Of a stretch of DNA of 64,000 nucleotides, positions 34,262 to 45,835 are shown one piece after another; within the stretch, counting starts at the first letter, position 1, and each line of letters begins with the position of its first letter. Origin of the DNA: Rehmannia glutinosa. Its lineage: Eukaryota > Streptophyta > Magnoliopsida > Lamiales > Orobanchaceae. The stretch spans positions 124,001 through 188,000 of the forward strand of contig JABTTQ020001803.1 in assembly GCA_016081115.2 (NCBI GenBank), read 5' to 3'. Position numbers and translations under genes: made by a program. The notes beneath the pieces are model-generated. The model ran no database searches, had not been told where the DNA came from, and saw only the letters and a program-made list of their open reading frames with translations.

Positions 34262-34611
34262 AGATGGAGTATTTCAAAATTTGTTGAGAGCCATATAAGA
34301 AAGAAACTTAGGCTTGCAAAACACGGCATGGTGCCAAACCATAGCTTTTCAAAACCTTGTTCAACCGCAACTGTACCTGAGGGATTTTTTGACCGAGTTG
34401 AGCAAGGAAGTATCATACTCAAGAAAACACAACACTTTAGCTTTTGTAGCCAAGGCATTGTGGTAGATGGTGAGACGGAACCTCTAAAGATTGATCTGTT
34501 GATACTTGCTACAAGTTTCAGGGGTATCGACAAGTTGAAAGCTGCCTTCATATCGCCCGCCTTTCGAGATTTAATGGATAAGGAGGATACTACTAGACTT
34601 CCGCTCTACAG
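34262..34611 (+). pseudogene. FMO exon 3
   Basis: From RWSISKFVESHIRKKL to TRLPLYR, open throughout. LLILATSFRG holds a Ser where FMOs normally have Gly (ATGF/TGY motif). Confidence 0.9.
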
Positions 34612-34685
34612 GTTTAGATTTGAATTGTTGATGCTTTGCTTTTTTGGTCGATCTTGTAATTTTGAAATATAAAACAAATTGACAG

Positions 34686-34965
34686 GGCATGTGTTCATCC
34701 TCGCATTCCACAAGTAGCATTTGTTGGATTCGCAGAAAGTTTTGCAAATCTATTTACCTCAGAGATGACATGTCGATGGTTAGCAGAGCTTCTAGATGGA
34801 ACATTCATGCTACCGAGCGTAAAAGAAATGGAGAAAGATGTGTCCCAGTTGGATAAATACATGAAAAAATCATTGGGTGAATATTATAGCAGATATTGCT
34901 TGGATGAAGTGCAGATATGGTACAATGATCAGTTGTGTAAGGACATGGGATGGAAGCCTCAATGA
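34686..34965 (+). pseudogene. FMO exon 4
   Basis: From ACVHPRIPQVAFVGFAESFA to DQLCKDMGWKPQ and a stop at 34963-34965; fully open. The length and ending fit the family. Confidence 0.9.
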
Positions 34966-35064
34966 AACAAGGGTTTCCTCAGAGGAGTTTTGAGCCATAC
35001 GGACCCATGGACTATGCTTAACTAATCATGTTGCATCAGTTTCTCTCATTATCCATAACAAATT

Positions 35065-35070
35065 AATAAA
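35065..35070 (+). terminator. FMO poly(A) signal
   Basis: AATAAA 100 bp past the FMO stop codon, in AT-rich 3' sequence. Confidence 0.5.
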
Positions 35071-35229
35071 CATCTTCATTTTTATCATTTCCACAAACTG
35101 CTAAGCTGCATGCAGCATGCCCATATAGTTGTGTTATAATTTCAATGTATCATTCTTACACAAAAACTCCTGTCAGAGACGGGTCTGAAATGTTAGACGA
35201 ATCCGACCCGCGGACCCGGTGGTATTTCC

Positions 35230-35458
35230 GTAATATTAGTAGTGGTGTTTTAGTAGTTTTCAGGGACCACCGGTATTAACAGTCCTTCTGAAAAGTATTA
35301 GCCGTCATTCTAAAAAGTATTAGCAGTTGTTTTGAAATGTATTAGTATTTCTCCTTAATATACTCCCGAAATGTATTAACAGTCCCTAAAAAAAGTATTA
35401 GTAGTTCCTCAAAAAGTATTAGTAGTTCTATGGAGAGTATTTTAGTAGTTTCCCTAAA
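35230..35458 (+). repeat. AGTATTAG(T/C)AGTT tandem array, left part
   Basis: Units such as AAAGTATTAGTAGTTCCTC repeat with variable spacing of about 20-35 bp. The array continues at 36496 after the nested MULE. Confidence 0.8.
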
Positions 35459-36495
35459 TATAATTAAGAGCAAATGGTGGGAATTACCCACTTGGGTTAT
35501 GAGAGAGACTTTTTTGACATGTAGGATAAAAAACTATATTTTCTACCCACTTTTGGGGTTCTTTTACCACAATACCCTTGAGGCTTTAAATGCAAGCCTT
35601 TAAAGTAGGTAAGTTGTATTTCTCTCTCTTGTTAAATCCATACATACATACGATTTTTCCCCATTTGCTCTTCATTTTTTCTCTCTCTTCTTCTTCTTCA
35701 TCACAAAAATATCAAGAAGTTCATTTTATGGTCTTTCGTAACCAAAATCGTGCCCAATATTCGTGCCCAATTTTAAATAAGGCACGATATCGTGCCTAAT
35801 ACTCGTGCCTAATTTTAAATAGGGCACGATATCGTGCCTCATAAAAATTAGGCACGATATTGTGCTCAATATTCGTGCCCAATTTTAAATTAGGCACGAT
35901 ATATATCGTGTCTCAGTTTAAATTAGGCACGATATATATCGTGCCTCATTTTCCTTCACAGTTTGAAAATGTAATTTAAACCAAAATTCTGTTTTAATAT
36001 TCATGGCCAACAATTGGTTGGCTTCTTTGTGAAACGTAAGAGGTAGAAAAACGAGAATTCAAAACTTGTATGTTTGAATTAATAGACTTGTGTTTGATTG
36101 CGTGTATGACTGACGGAAAAATGAATTAGGCACGATATATTGAAAAATAAATTAGGCACGATATATATCTTGCCTCGATTAAAATTAGGTAGATATACAT
36201 CGTGCCTTTTTTATGTATATGTACATGGGGTTGGCATGATATGGGCACAATATGGGCACGATGGGGCACAATATGTGTATACGATTTTATACATAGGTGT
36301 GTGTGTATTTGGGGGGAAGTGTACACGATTTTCAAGGAATGCATTAATTGCTTCAGTTTCAAAATTCAAAATCTTCAATATTAAATGAGGGGCATTTTTG
36401 TTAAATTGGGTAGAAAAGAGTTTTCTTATGTCTATAGGTAGAAAAGAATACCCACTATCCATAATGGGTAGTTAAAAAATTCCCCCTATAATTAA
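35459..36495. mobile_element. Non-autonomous MULE in the tandem array, 9-bp TSD
   Basis: TATAATTAA at 35459-35467 and 36487-36495 flanks a 1019-bp element (35468-36486). The right end, reverse-complemented, begins GGGGGAATTTTTTAACTACCC and contains AAAACTCTTTTCTACCC, matching the AACTCTTTTCTACAC phrase in the TIR of the MULE at 3864. The left arm has GGGAATTACCCAC and is diverged. The interior is dominated by GGCACGATAT motifs. No transposase. Confidence 0.85.
35748..36260. repeat. GGCACGATAT palindrome array in the small MULE
   Basis: GGCACGATATCGTGCC and extended forms with an added TATA in the centre recur at least nine times, whole or half. The half-site core CACGATAT also occurs in the subterminal arrays of the large MULE. 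Confidence 0.8.
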
Positions 36496-36880
36496 ATTTT
36501 TCTCCAGAAATGTATTAACAGTCCTTCTGAAAAGTATTAGTCGTTCTTCTAGAAAGTATTAGCAGTTCTTCTGAAATGTATTAGTAGTTCCCTGAAGAGT
36601 ATTTTAGCATTTTTCATGAATATACTCCCAAAATGTATTAGCAATCCCTCAAAAAAGTATTAGTAGTTCCTCGAAAAAGTATTAGTAGTTCCCTTGAGAG
36701 TATTTTAGTAGTTTCCCTAAATATAATTAATTTTTTTCCCGAAATGTATTAGTAATTTCTTGAAAAAGTATTAGTAATTTCCTAGATAGAATTTTAGTAT
36801 TGCTCTTGCAAAGTATTAGTTTTTCTTATAAAATGTATTAGTATTTCTCCATAAAAATATTAGCTTATACTAATACTTGT
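36496..36880 (+). repeat. AGTATTAG(T/C)AGTT tandem array, right part
   Basis: Continuation of the array, with the same units. TTTCCCTAAATATAATTAATTTTT appears in part near 36711, representing the empty insertion-site sequence of the MULE. Confidence 0.8.
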
Positions 36881-37469
36881 ATCATTTAGTTGTTTAATTG
36901 AAAATTTAGTGGTGCTTCTTTGATGTTTGTCATGCATTTAACTAGGAAGCATCTGGTGACCAACATTTGTGATGGCGAACTTTTAATATGGATTCTTACT
37001 CGCCTCTCCAAAACTTTGTTTTCTACATGCAAGAATTAATATTAGCCCAAGAGTTTGGAAGTTATCTTGAGAAAAGTTAGGCTAACTCTGTGCAAAGTCT
37101 ATTGGTTTCATGGTTTTGAGTCGGTCACTTTATGTTTATGCATTATACATAATAATGGTGGCCTATCAACTCTCCAATATGTACGCATATCAAAGAATAC
37201 GCCCACCTATATGCATAGATACATGAAATTACCCAAAATTTACCCAAAAAATTCCTTCTCTCAGTCTAATGGTGCTCAATGGGCAATTGGCTGGGTTATA
37301 ACTGGGATTATACAGAAACACAAACGGTGGTGTTTCTGTTTTTGAAGGGGGCCATGGTTTGTGATTTCACTTCAGTTTTTTTTTTATTTTTTTACGGATC
37401 TGGGTCAGGTCTGCAAAATGGGTAGGATATTTAGACCTGTCTTAGATCCGTTAGACGGTCTGACAGGAG

Positions 37470-38711
37470 ACTAGCTCTCATTCTTATTATCTGGAAACCA
37501 CCTAGATTTCATTTAGACAAACTTTTACTTCGAACCGTAATTAAGAAAAAGATAAATCCTAAACAAGCCCATATAAAGATATTAGGTGTATGCATCTTGA
37601 CGAAAGTTCAAGAAACTCCTAAACTTCTTTTTCTATTTTTTATTTTTATTTTATTAGATATTTCATCTGTATCTTTTATTTGGAGAAAGATATTGGGGAT
37701 CTTATTTATCAATATGCATTTTGGGTATATGTTTTTGAATTAAAGAAAATTTTTGCATTTTAATTTGGTTAAGCTAAAAATGTAAGAATTTACTTGTCCG
37801 AAATTGTCGCATCTGAGATGCTGACGATATACTTATGGATCAAGAACTATGTTTGCCCTTTAATTTGTTTAATCTGTAAATTTAAAATTTTAATAAAAGA
37901 GTTTAAGCTCTATTTTTTGGAATATGAGCATACTCACGAGTAAAACCTCTAGTTGTCAAGATTCATTATTTGAGCTGAATTAAGAATATTAGTAGCTTGT
38001 GTTATTATTAATGAAACTCACCATTCTGGAGGCTGAATATAAAAGGTTGAGAAATATACAAGTCATTGCACTTGTCGCTTATGTTTACCAACATAAACAA
38101 ACTCAGGTGAATATTGGAACAAGCATAATGCAGCTTGACGAGGACAAAAGCTAAAACTAGAACTATAAATTGATCCATAAAGTGACAAGACATGTCACCT
38201 TTTTGAATAAGACAATTAAGTATCAACAAATATTAAGTGCACTTATGATAATGTCCGCTTCGCTCGTAATTGTACTGAGATGAAGTTTGACTATTTAATT
38301 GCTCTCTTATTTTTCGCTAGTTTTTTCAAATTTTATCGATTGGTGGATTGTAGATATTGGTTAAACTATTATCAAGTTGTGTAGATATATAGCACACAAA
38401 AAGGAGGCTAATGAGAGTCACCTCAAGCTCATCAGTTGATGTGAGCAACTTGATATGTCGATGTAGTCTTATTTGGATAAATGCACTTGTAAGATATTTG
38501 TTAACTGAGAAGACTTATTTATCTTTTATTTGTGATGCGATTGACTTAAGATAGTATTTCTTTTAGGTCTTCTATTGATGATATTGTGGCACGCGAGGTT
38601 AGGAGGACGAATGTAATAGCTCGAGGATGCTTTGTTATCTAACTCGCTAAGGTCAATCTCCATCTGCATAAATTCTTTTCCTGTAGGATAAGCTTGTTGG
38701 AAGAATGAAAC
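37470..38711. other. No gene recognised
   Basis: Mixed AT-rich sequence with only short open frames (up to 73 codons, antisense at 38008-38229) that match nothing I know. Confidence 0.4.
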
Positions 38712-38716
38712 ATGAC

Positions 38717-40291
38717 TGTTGGGAAATCATTTTTAGATTTTGATGAATGCCATGTAAAACTTAGAATAGAAAGTTGGCACCCTATCTTTGTTGTAAATTG
38801 CATTGTAATAGATAGGGCTGGTCGAGCTGAGTTAAGTCAGCTATGCCAAGATATGCAAGAAATCAACTGGAGACTAGAAGGAAGACTCACATTGTGTGAG
38901 GCGGTGAGTGTGGCAAAGAAGAGAAGACAGAACTCGACCGAAGGTGCGGTGAGATGCGGTGAGTGAAGTGTCAGTCAAGTCAAGTCAAGACAGCCAAGTC
39001 TCAAGTTGAAGTGACAGATGAGTCATCCAATGATTGGAAGCTGACTTGAAGTCACCTGGGGAAGTCAAGGAAATGCAGTCAAGTCGAGATAACTGAAAGA
39101 GATCCGTTGCATAGAAGTCAAGAGAATTTCTTAAACAAGTAATACTTCCATACTGCCTTTCTTGAAGTGCTCAGTCCCAGAAGCGTGCAAAAGGAATAAA
39201 CCAATAGGAAGCACTGCACCTGTGTCAGAACTCTGAAAAGCTGAATACTCATTCATACGAGGAAATGTCAATTTCAAGGATCGCAACAAGACAAGCCAAT
39301 GACCACAAGTGTCTTTTGAAAATCAGCCTATCTCTTCAACGGGCAAATTTTTCAAAAGAACACTATAAAAGGCTGAGGAATCTATTTGAGAGAAGATGGT
39401 TACCTTGACAAACAGAAAACAAACACGAACAAGAAAAGCAATATCTGTAACCAAAAATATTCTCAAATCATTCAAGTTCAATCCTCAAGCCTACACTACG
39501 AAGGAAATCAATCCAACACTCACCCGTGAAGGAAAGACGACTTCAATCGTTGAAGAGGAAACATTTGAAGAATCAAGGGGTCTACACTCCACGGAGGATT
39601 GTACAAAGGTTCAAAGACGAACCAGTCTCAACTTTTGGGAGGGCTTCGTGATCAAATCCAAGAAGCTTGAGCAAGTGGGTGTAGTAGCAAGGCAACCGCC
39701 TGTGAAGAAGCCGAGTCGCACGAGAAGCCGCCTATGTGATCAAGGCATCTCGATCGAGTCCCAAAGGATCAAGTTAGTGTGTGATCAAGACTTGCATCGG
39801 GGCTGTTAACCACTTTGTATATTGATCAATACTTAGTGGATTCCTCCAGGAGTTGGAGAAGAGAGGAGTAGAAGAATTACCCCATCTTTGAACCTCTATA
39901 AAAACTTATTATGTCATTTACATTTCAGCACTTTAATTTCTGCACATTACTTTAATATCTGCTGATAAATTTGCTATCCAATTGATAATCAACAAAATGC
40001 TAAAACCAAGCATTAAAACATATTTAACCAAAATTCAAGGGTGTTAAGTCTTCCGCTGAAAACATATCACAGTCGAGTTAAGTCTTTAGTCAAAACAACT
40101 GAGTTATTCTATCAACAGCTCAGTCAAGTCTGTTGAGTGACTAACTCCGCTGATTAACTAACTTAGCTGTCCACCAAGGACTCAACTGTGAAGTATTAAC
40201 TCTGAACGTTTTAAAAGGACTAAATCGAAAAGTTGGTAAGGTTTATTCAACCCCCTTCTAAACCTTACACCCACACCCCTTGGGACCTACA
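38717..40291 (+). repeat. SIRE 5' LTR
   Basis: Starts TGTTGGGAAATC and ends GGGACCTACA. A TATA box, TATAAAAG, lies at 39364-39371. GTTAAGTCTTCCGCTG (about 40046) is shared with the copia LTR at 17708. Confidence 0.9.
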
Positions 40292-40310
40292 AGTGGTATC
40301 GTGAGTGGTT
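40292..40310 (+). other. Primer binding site of the SIRE element
   Basis: AGTGGTATCGTGAG directly follows the LTR. The first seven bases match the initiator-tRNA site TGGTATCAGAGC. Where CAG is expected only CG is present, like other CAG losses in this element. Confidence 0.75.
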
Positions 40311-40420
40311 GGTTCATTGAGCCTTCCGTGACCAGTTCTTGAACTAGATCTCCAAAATTTTTCAAAGCTTGCTTTAGCACTTGATCTTTCAAAACTCTTT
40401 TATTCAGCAAAGTTATTATC

Positions 40421-41618
40421 ATGGAAGCAAATCTGACACGCATCCCTATGTTCACAATTGAGGAATTTGATGATTGGAAAATTCGTATGCAGGCTCATCT
40501 ATCAGCATTACACGATGAAATGTTGATAGCAATAGAAGATGGGCCACCGCAAATCTTAAAAGTGAACACAATCGCAAGGAGAGAGCTGCAGCTGAAGGAG
40601 AAGAGGATCTTTGCTCCCTGGACAGCCGATGGTTGAAAAACCAAGAGCTGAATGGACAAATGATGACAGGAAAAGATATAACTTGGACAATGTGGCTAAG
40701 GACATTCTTTACAAAACTTTGGACAAAGCCATGTTCAACAAAGTCAAATCATGCAAAACGACAAAAGAAATCTGGGACAAGCTAACCTTGATTTGTGAAG
40801 GCTCAGAGCAAATCAAAGAAAATAAACTATCTGTTGTTGTACAAAAATTTGAAAACTTTAAGATGCTTGCAGGAGAAACCTTGGATCAGCTGGATGCTCG
40901 GTTCACAGAAATTACCAATGAACTATCTGCACTTGGAAAAGAATATACACAGAAGGAAATGTGCATGAAGATTCTAAGAAGTCTCCCAACTGAGTGGGAT
41001 ATAAAAGTCATGGCCATGAGACACTCCATGGACCTATCAAAGACATCAAACCATGAGCTATTCTCAGATCTCAAAGCCTACGAAATTGAGCTGAGAAGAA
41101 AAGACCAAGAGGAGACAGCTGTGCCCAAAACAGCTGCTTTAATAGTTAAGGATGGTAAAAGAGCTGAGGGCAAAGAAGTCATTGACCAAGAGGAGATAGC
41201 CCTGATGGTTAAAAGGTTTAATAAGTTCTTCAACAAGAATTACAAGAGAGGCAAAGGTGAATCCTCCAGAAGACACTCAGCTCCCTCCAAGTCAAGGGAA
41301 ATAGGCCAACCAAGAGAGCAGAGTATCAAAAGGCTGAGTATCAAAGAGCTGACAACCCAAGAATGGAAAGAACTGAACAAAAAGTTGAAAATCTATCCGG
41401 AACCGCAGCAACCCGGTCACTATGCCATTGATTGCCCATATCCCGTAGTCAACAAATACAGGAATGAAGAGAAAAGAAAAGTCTTTAGAGAAAGAAGACA
41501 AGAAAAGAGAAAAGGCAATGTTGGCCGCAGAGATCACGAGATAGCCAAGTCAAAAGACGCAGCAGACTCGGAGAGTAGTGAATCGACTACTCAAGTGACT
41601 CTAAAGAAGAAGCCTTGA
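40421..41618 (+). pseudogene. SIRE gag with one frameshift
   Basis: A 71-codon frame (MEANLTRIPMFTIEEFDDWK…) overlaps a 335-codon frame starting within 40611-41618, so one shift near 40600 splits the gag. The long part has the UBN2 fold wording: DNVAKDILYKTLDKAMFNKV, TTKEIWDKLTLICEGSEQI and KILRSLPTEWDIKVMAMRHS. A basic linker follows (RRKDQEET…RGKGESSRRH). The C-terminal zinc knuckle keeps only PGHYAIDCP; the first Cys pair is missing. Gag forms the particle and packages RNA. Size fits a SIRE gag once joined. Confidence 0.88.
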
Positions 41619-42030
41619 TCCTGTCTAATGGCTAAAGAACGATACCAACCTCGACCAAGAAGATGAGGTACACTCTAACTCATCACACTCAGATACTAGT
41701 GATAGTGATTGTGACACACATACTTCATCACCCACTGATCTTTATGATTCATTAGGCAAAATGATGAAAGACTTTGAACACATTAAATCCTCACACACAC
41801 TACTAAATGAGGAAAACAGACCTACTCAAAAGCTAAAAACTCACGGTGACTAAAAGAGCCGAGTACTCTAAGTCAAATAGTGATGAGAATAAAAGTTTAA
41901 AGGTGAAAATGCTAAGTTAATAGCAGAGATAGCTGCTATAGAAAAGAGGGATAATGACCTCAAAAATGTGATTGCCTCATTCATAAGGCATCTAAATCCT
42001 TGGATGATCTCATTATAAGTCGGCGAGAAT

Positions 42031-42603
42031 GTGGAGATAAGACAGGGCTTACGATTTAATTCCTCTGTGCTATGTCAAGCTCCAAAAGTGATTTTGGAAA
42101 AAGGATCTTCAAGTAATGAAGCATCTCAAAAATCCAAAACTCCAAATGGTGCACACACATTTATTCCAAAGCACAATCACAAGCAAACTGGCCTTGGTTA
42201 TAAAGGAAAAGGAAAACAGCCACTTGAGTGTGCTGAGAGGACAGCTGAGAAGAAATCCAGCCGAGTTCCTCAGCAAACTCCAAACAGGAAGTACTCTGTA
42301 AAGAAGAAACAGAGCTACCAAAAGCCCCAAAAATTCTATAAAAGGAATACATATGATGGGAATGGTAGAAATTATCCAAGCGAAGCTGATTGTAATAATG
42401 TGAACTATCAGCAAAGATCTATGGAATATAAGCCTAAACGGCAAAGGCCTAAGACTCAACAAAGGCCATTCCAAAGGCAAAAGAGCTATCATCAGCACAC
42501 ATATGCACTAAGGCACTATACTCAAAGATATCACAACTACCTAAACAAAGCAATTGCTAAAACACATACACATGCATACGGACAAAAGAGAGAATTTGTA
42601 TGA
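42031..42603 (+). pseudogene. SIRE basic linker between gag and protease
   Basis: A 190-codon frame rich in Lys, Gln and Tyr (QKSYHQHTYALRHYTQRYHN) with no known fold. This position in SIRE elements holds a variable low-complexity region after the nucleocapsid. Flanking stops around 41640-42030 break the join to gag. Confidence 0.6.
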
Positions 42604-42693
42604 ACCTAAAATCCCCAAGCAATTTGCTAAAATTAATTATGATTATGGCATGATAGATGGCAACCTCTTAGAGTCAAATCATTTGGCTATAGG

Positions 42694-43010
42694 TTGGTTG
42701 GATCATCTTACAATACTAACCCCTCGGGACCTGACAAATTTGGGTACCTAAAACCTAATTTCCTTGATTGCGGAGTTCAAGGAGTAGCCGAGTGCCAAAG
42801 AACCTGGTACATGGATAGTGGGTGCACATTCCGGACACATGACAGAAACAAGAAAAATCTGTCAATATTCAAGGAGGTTAGAGGTGCAAAAGTCATATTT
42901 GGAGGAAATGAAGCTCAGGAGAAATAAAAGGCATTGGATCCATCAAGAAAAATGGATTAGAAATTACAGATATTGCATACATTGAAGGCCTCAATTTCAA
43001 CTTATTAAGC
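42694..43010 (+). pseudogene. SIRE aspartic protease region
   Basis: TWYMDSGCTF contains the copia protease active-site wording (D-S-G). The next residues read RTHDRNKKNL where RHMTGNK-like wording is expected, because CCGG stands where CCAG would. KGIGSIKKNG-like and GLNFNLLSISQL-like phrases follow in other frames (about 42935-43020). Confidence 0.75.
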
Positions 43011-43019
43011 ATAAGTCAA

Positions 43020-44060
43020 CTCGTGACAAGGGCTATAATGTTGGATTCAATATGGGAGTGTGCCAAATCAAGAACATCAATCTAATGAAGAAGTAGTGTT
43101 GCAAGGATGCGGAGACAAAAGAATATGTATGTGATATATTGGTCAACCGCAACACCAAGCACTTGTCTGCTAGCAAAAAGCACAATCGAATCAAGTTGGT
43201 CACGTGGTACAAGAAGTCGAGTCACTTGAACATCAAAACAATTAACAAGCTTGCAAGGAGCAATCTCGTGGAAGGACTTCCGGACTCATTATACAAGAAG
43301 GAAAGTGTATGTGATGCATGCAGATGGGAAAGCAAATCAAATCATCATTCAAAAAAAAAGACATGTCCATCTTCAATAAGAATATTGCACTGCTACATAT
43401 GGATCTATTTGGTCCATTGAACCAGCTAGCATAAGTGGGAAGAAATACACCTTGGTGGTAGTAGATGACTACTCTAGATATACATGGACAATATTCATGT
43501 GTAAGAAGAAAGAAACTCTGCGTAAAACTACCACACGGTGATGAAGAGAGTCCAAAATGAGAAGAGTCAAACAATTATAAAAATAAGATCGACAGAGGAA
43601 CCGAGTTTGTCAATGGTATAATAACTCAAGATTGTGTTGAAAATGGTATTGGTCATGAATTATCACCGCAAGGACTCCACAAAATGGAGTTGCGAGAAAG
43701 AAGGAACGGAACTCTCAAAGAAGCAAACAAGGACCATGTTAGTCAAGGGGTCGCCTAAAAGATTATGGGTCAAGCAATAAACACAAAGATGCTATACTCA
43801 AAATAGATGCATGATAAACAGACAATACGGTGACAAAGACTCCTATGATATTTGGATGGGAGAAAGCCAAATGTTGCATATTTTAGAATATTTGGATGCA
43901 AATGCTTCATCCATAACAATGGCAAGGACAATTTAAAGGCTTTTGATGCTAAAGTCGATGAAGATATCTTTTGGGATGCTCACCAAAACCAAAGCCTACA
44001 GAGTGCTCAACAAAAGGACAATGGTTATCTGAAGAATCCATTCATGTGGTGTTTGATGAA
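43020..44060 (+). pseudogene. SIRE integrase, multiple small indels
   Basis: The pre-integrase/zinc-binding part reads KHNRIKLVTWYKKSSHLNIK and KESVCDACRWESKS, and the core has LHMDLFGP-like, YTLVVVDDYSRYTW-like and TPQNGV-like wording in alternating frames. At 43590 the expected SDRGTEF reads as frameshifted because CAGAC has become CGAC. Near 43675-43720 three more CAG/CTG positions are altered. The C-terminal end DGRKPNVAYFRIFGCKCFIH (43852 on) is open. Integrase inserts the cDNA into the chromosome. Confidence 0.85.
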
Positions 44061-44389
44061 CCCAATGTAAATGGAGAAGACATTGAAGAGTCACCGATAA
44101 GTGAATCAACCAACCATGCGAAGAGTCCCTATGTTGAAGCCAAGCTCGGAATTAAAAACCCGAAGAAGATGAGATAGCCGAGTCTCAAAGACAGGTTGGA
44201 AAATCTATAGCTAAGTGATGATGAGAGAGCTGATCAAAATAACACACCGCAAGATGGTGAATCCACTAACTTACTCCAACCGATGTAAGATGGCCGAGAG
44301 ACCATCCACCGTAACTAATCATTGGAGATGTAAGAGAAGGTGTAAAAACTAGATCCGAACCCAACAAGAAGCTATGTTCACTTGTTTCA

Positions 44390-45300
44390 TCTCACAAATA
44401 GAGCCAAAAGATGTGTCACAAGCTTTGGATGACACACATTGGATTCAAGCCATACAAGAAGAGTGAATTAGTTTGAAAGAAACAAAATGTGGAATTGGTT
44501 CAAAGACCTACCCATCAAAATGCTATTGGCACTAAATGGGTGTTCGTAAACAAGATGAATGAGGAAGGTTCGTGGTAAGAAACAAAGCAAGATTGGTAGC
44601 CAAAGGGTATTGCCAAGAAGAAGGGATATATTTTGATGAAACATTTGCCCTCGTAGCAAGATTGGAAGCCATAAGGATGTTTATTGCCTATGCAGCTCAC
44701 AAGAAATTCCTTTGTATATCAAATGGATGTGAAGAGCGCATTTCTCAACGGTTTATTGGAAGAAGAAGTGTATGTTGAGCAACCTCCAGGATTTGAGCGA
44801 GAAGACTCTTGGAGATATGGTATACAAACTCAAGAAAGCTTTATATGGATTGAAACAGCACCTTGAGCATGGTATGATACATTATCACAATTCCGACTAA
44901 GAACGGATTCACAAAAGGCAAAGTGGATAGAACACTCTTGAGAATTCAAGATGGGAAGAGTATCGCTTGTTCAAATATATGTGGATGACATCATCTTTGG
45001 ATCCACAAACAAAGAGCTGTGTGATAAATTCTCAAATCTTATGCAAAGCAAATTTGAAATGAGCATGATGGGAGAGCTGACATTCTTCCTTGGACTCCAA
45101 GTAAAACAGCTGAAGGATGGAACCTTCATAAGTCAGACAAAATACACCAGAGATTTAATGAAGAAATTTGGTATGGAAGAGAAGTCTTCTGTGAAAATAC
45201 CGATGAATACATCAATCAAAATGGATATGGATACAGATGGCAATCCTGTGGATCAAACAAGATACAGAGCACTTATTGGATCACTTATTGCAGCCAAGAG
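44390..45300 (+). pseudogene. SIRE reverse transcriptase
   Basis: Wording runs VRNKARLVAKGYCQEEGIYF (44572 on), a frame change, YQMDVKSAFLNGLLEEEVYV (about 44715-44780), a frame change, LVQIYVDDIIFGSTNKEL with the catalytic YVDD (about 44970-45010), and FEMSMMGELTFFLGLQVKQL. Then RALIGSL passes straight to AAKRILRYLKGSQ, so about 30 residues (the RPDI-containing segment) are deleted in frame. Copies element RNA to DNA. Confidence 0.9.
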
Positions 45301-45835
45301 AATCTTGAGATATTTGAAAGGAAGCCAAGAAGTTGGCTTATGGTATCCAAAGGAAGGTGGATTCAAGCTAATTGGGTATTCAGACTCTGACTATGCTGGA
45401 TGTAGAGTTGACAGGAAGAGTACCCCAGGCACATGTCAAATGCTTGGAAATAGGCTAATTTCCTGGTTTAGCAAGAAGCAAAATTCAATAGCTACCTCCA
45501 TTTGAAGCGAGAATACATAGTTGCGGGCAAGCTGTTGTGCCCAAGTCTTATGGATGATACAGCAGCTGAGAGATTATGAAGTTGAAGAAAAGGAAATTCC
45601 AATTATGTGTGATAACACAAGTGCAATTGCAATCACTCAAAATCATGTGTTGCACTCAAGAACAAAGCACATTGATGTCAGATATCATTTCATAAGAGAT
45701 CATGTTGAAAAGAAGGACATCACCTTGGAATATATCTCAACTGATAAGCAGTTAGCTGACATATTCACAAAACCATTATTTGAATCAAGATTTGAAGAAC
45801 TCAAACATGAATTGGGGTTAATTGAGCTGAGTTGA
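45300..45835 (+). pseudogene. SIRE RNase H
   Basis: IGYSDSDYAGCRVDRKSTPG (DSDYAG motif) and, after one shift near 45505, IPIMCDNTSAIAITQNHVLH, RTKHIDVRYHFIRDHVEK and STDKQLADIFTKPLFESRFE. The stop at 45835 ends pol. The second part is open for 104 codons. Confidence 0.9.

Larger units (their letters stand above)
27985..34965 (+). pseudogene. Flavin-containing monooxygenase, insertion-broken
   Basis: Four exons of a plant FMO. Such enzymes use FAD and NADPH to oxygenate N or S atoms in small molecules. Exons: 27985-28136 plus 29083-29626 (exon 1, split by a hAT-like insertion), 33999-34174, 34262-34611 and 34686-34965. Splice sites are good. Visible motifs: FAD fold IGIIGGGISGLL near residue 10; FMO signature FQGKVMHSMDY; NADPH site VAVVGNRKSGMD; ending KDMGWKPQ. 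Exon lengths sum to 1502 bp, one short of a 500-codon frame, and the missing base lies near 29319-29321, where the frame shifts between GTCE and FGRPKGKWKV. The ATGF motif reads ATSF. Intron 1 contains an antisense copia. Not functional as it stands; the exact FMO subfamily is not determined. Confidence 0.9.
35167..37469. repeat. Repeat-rich element with CTCCTGTCAGA inverted ends
   Basis: CTCCTGTCAGA at 35167-35177 and TCTGACAGGAG at 37459-37469 form a perfect 11-bp inverted repeat, and each is followed inward by GACGG/GATCCG-like wording. This resembles a dispersed asterid repeat family with CTCCTGTGAGACCGTC ends and GTAATACT-type repeats inside. No target duplication is evident. Between the ends lie tandem AGTATTAG arrays, a nested MULE (35459-36495), and about 500 bp (36890-37380) with no recognisable content. 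Confidence 0.5.

Noticed and set aside
35230..36880. CRISPR-like regular repeats
   Set aside because: Units vary in length and sequence, spacers are not unique, and the genome is eukaryotic.
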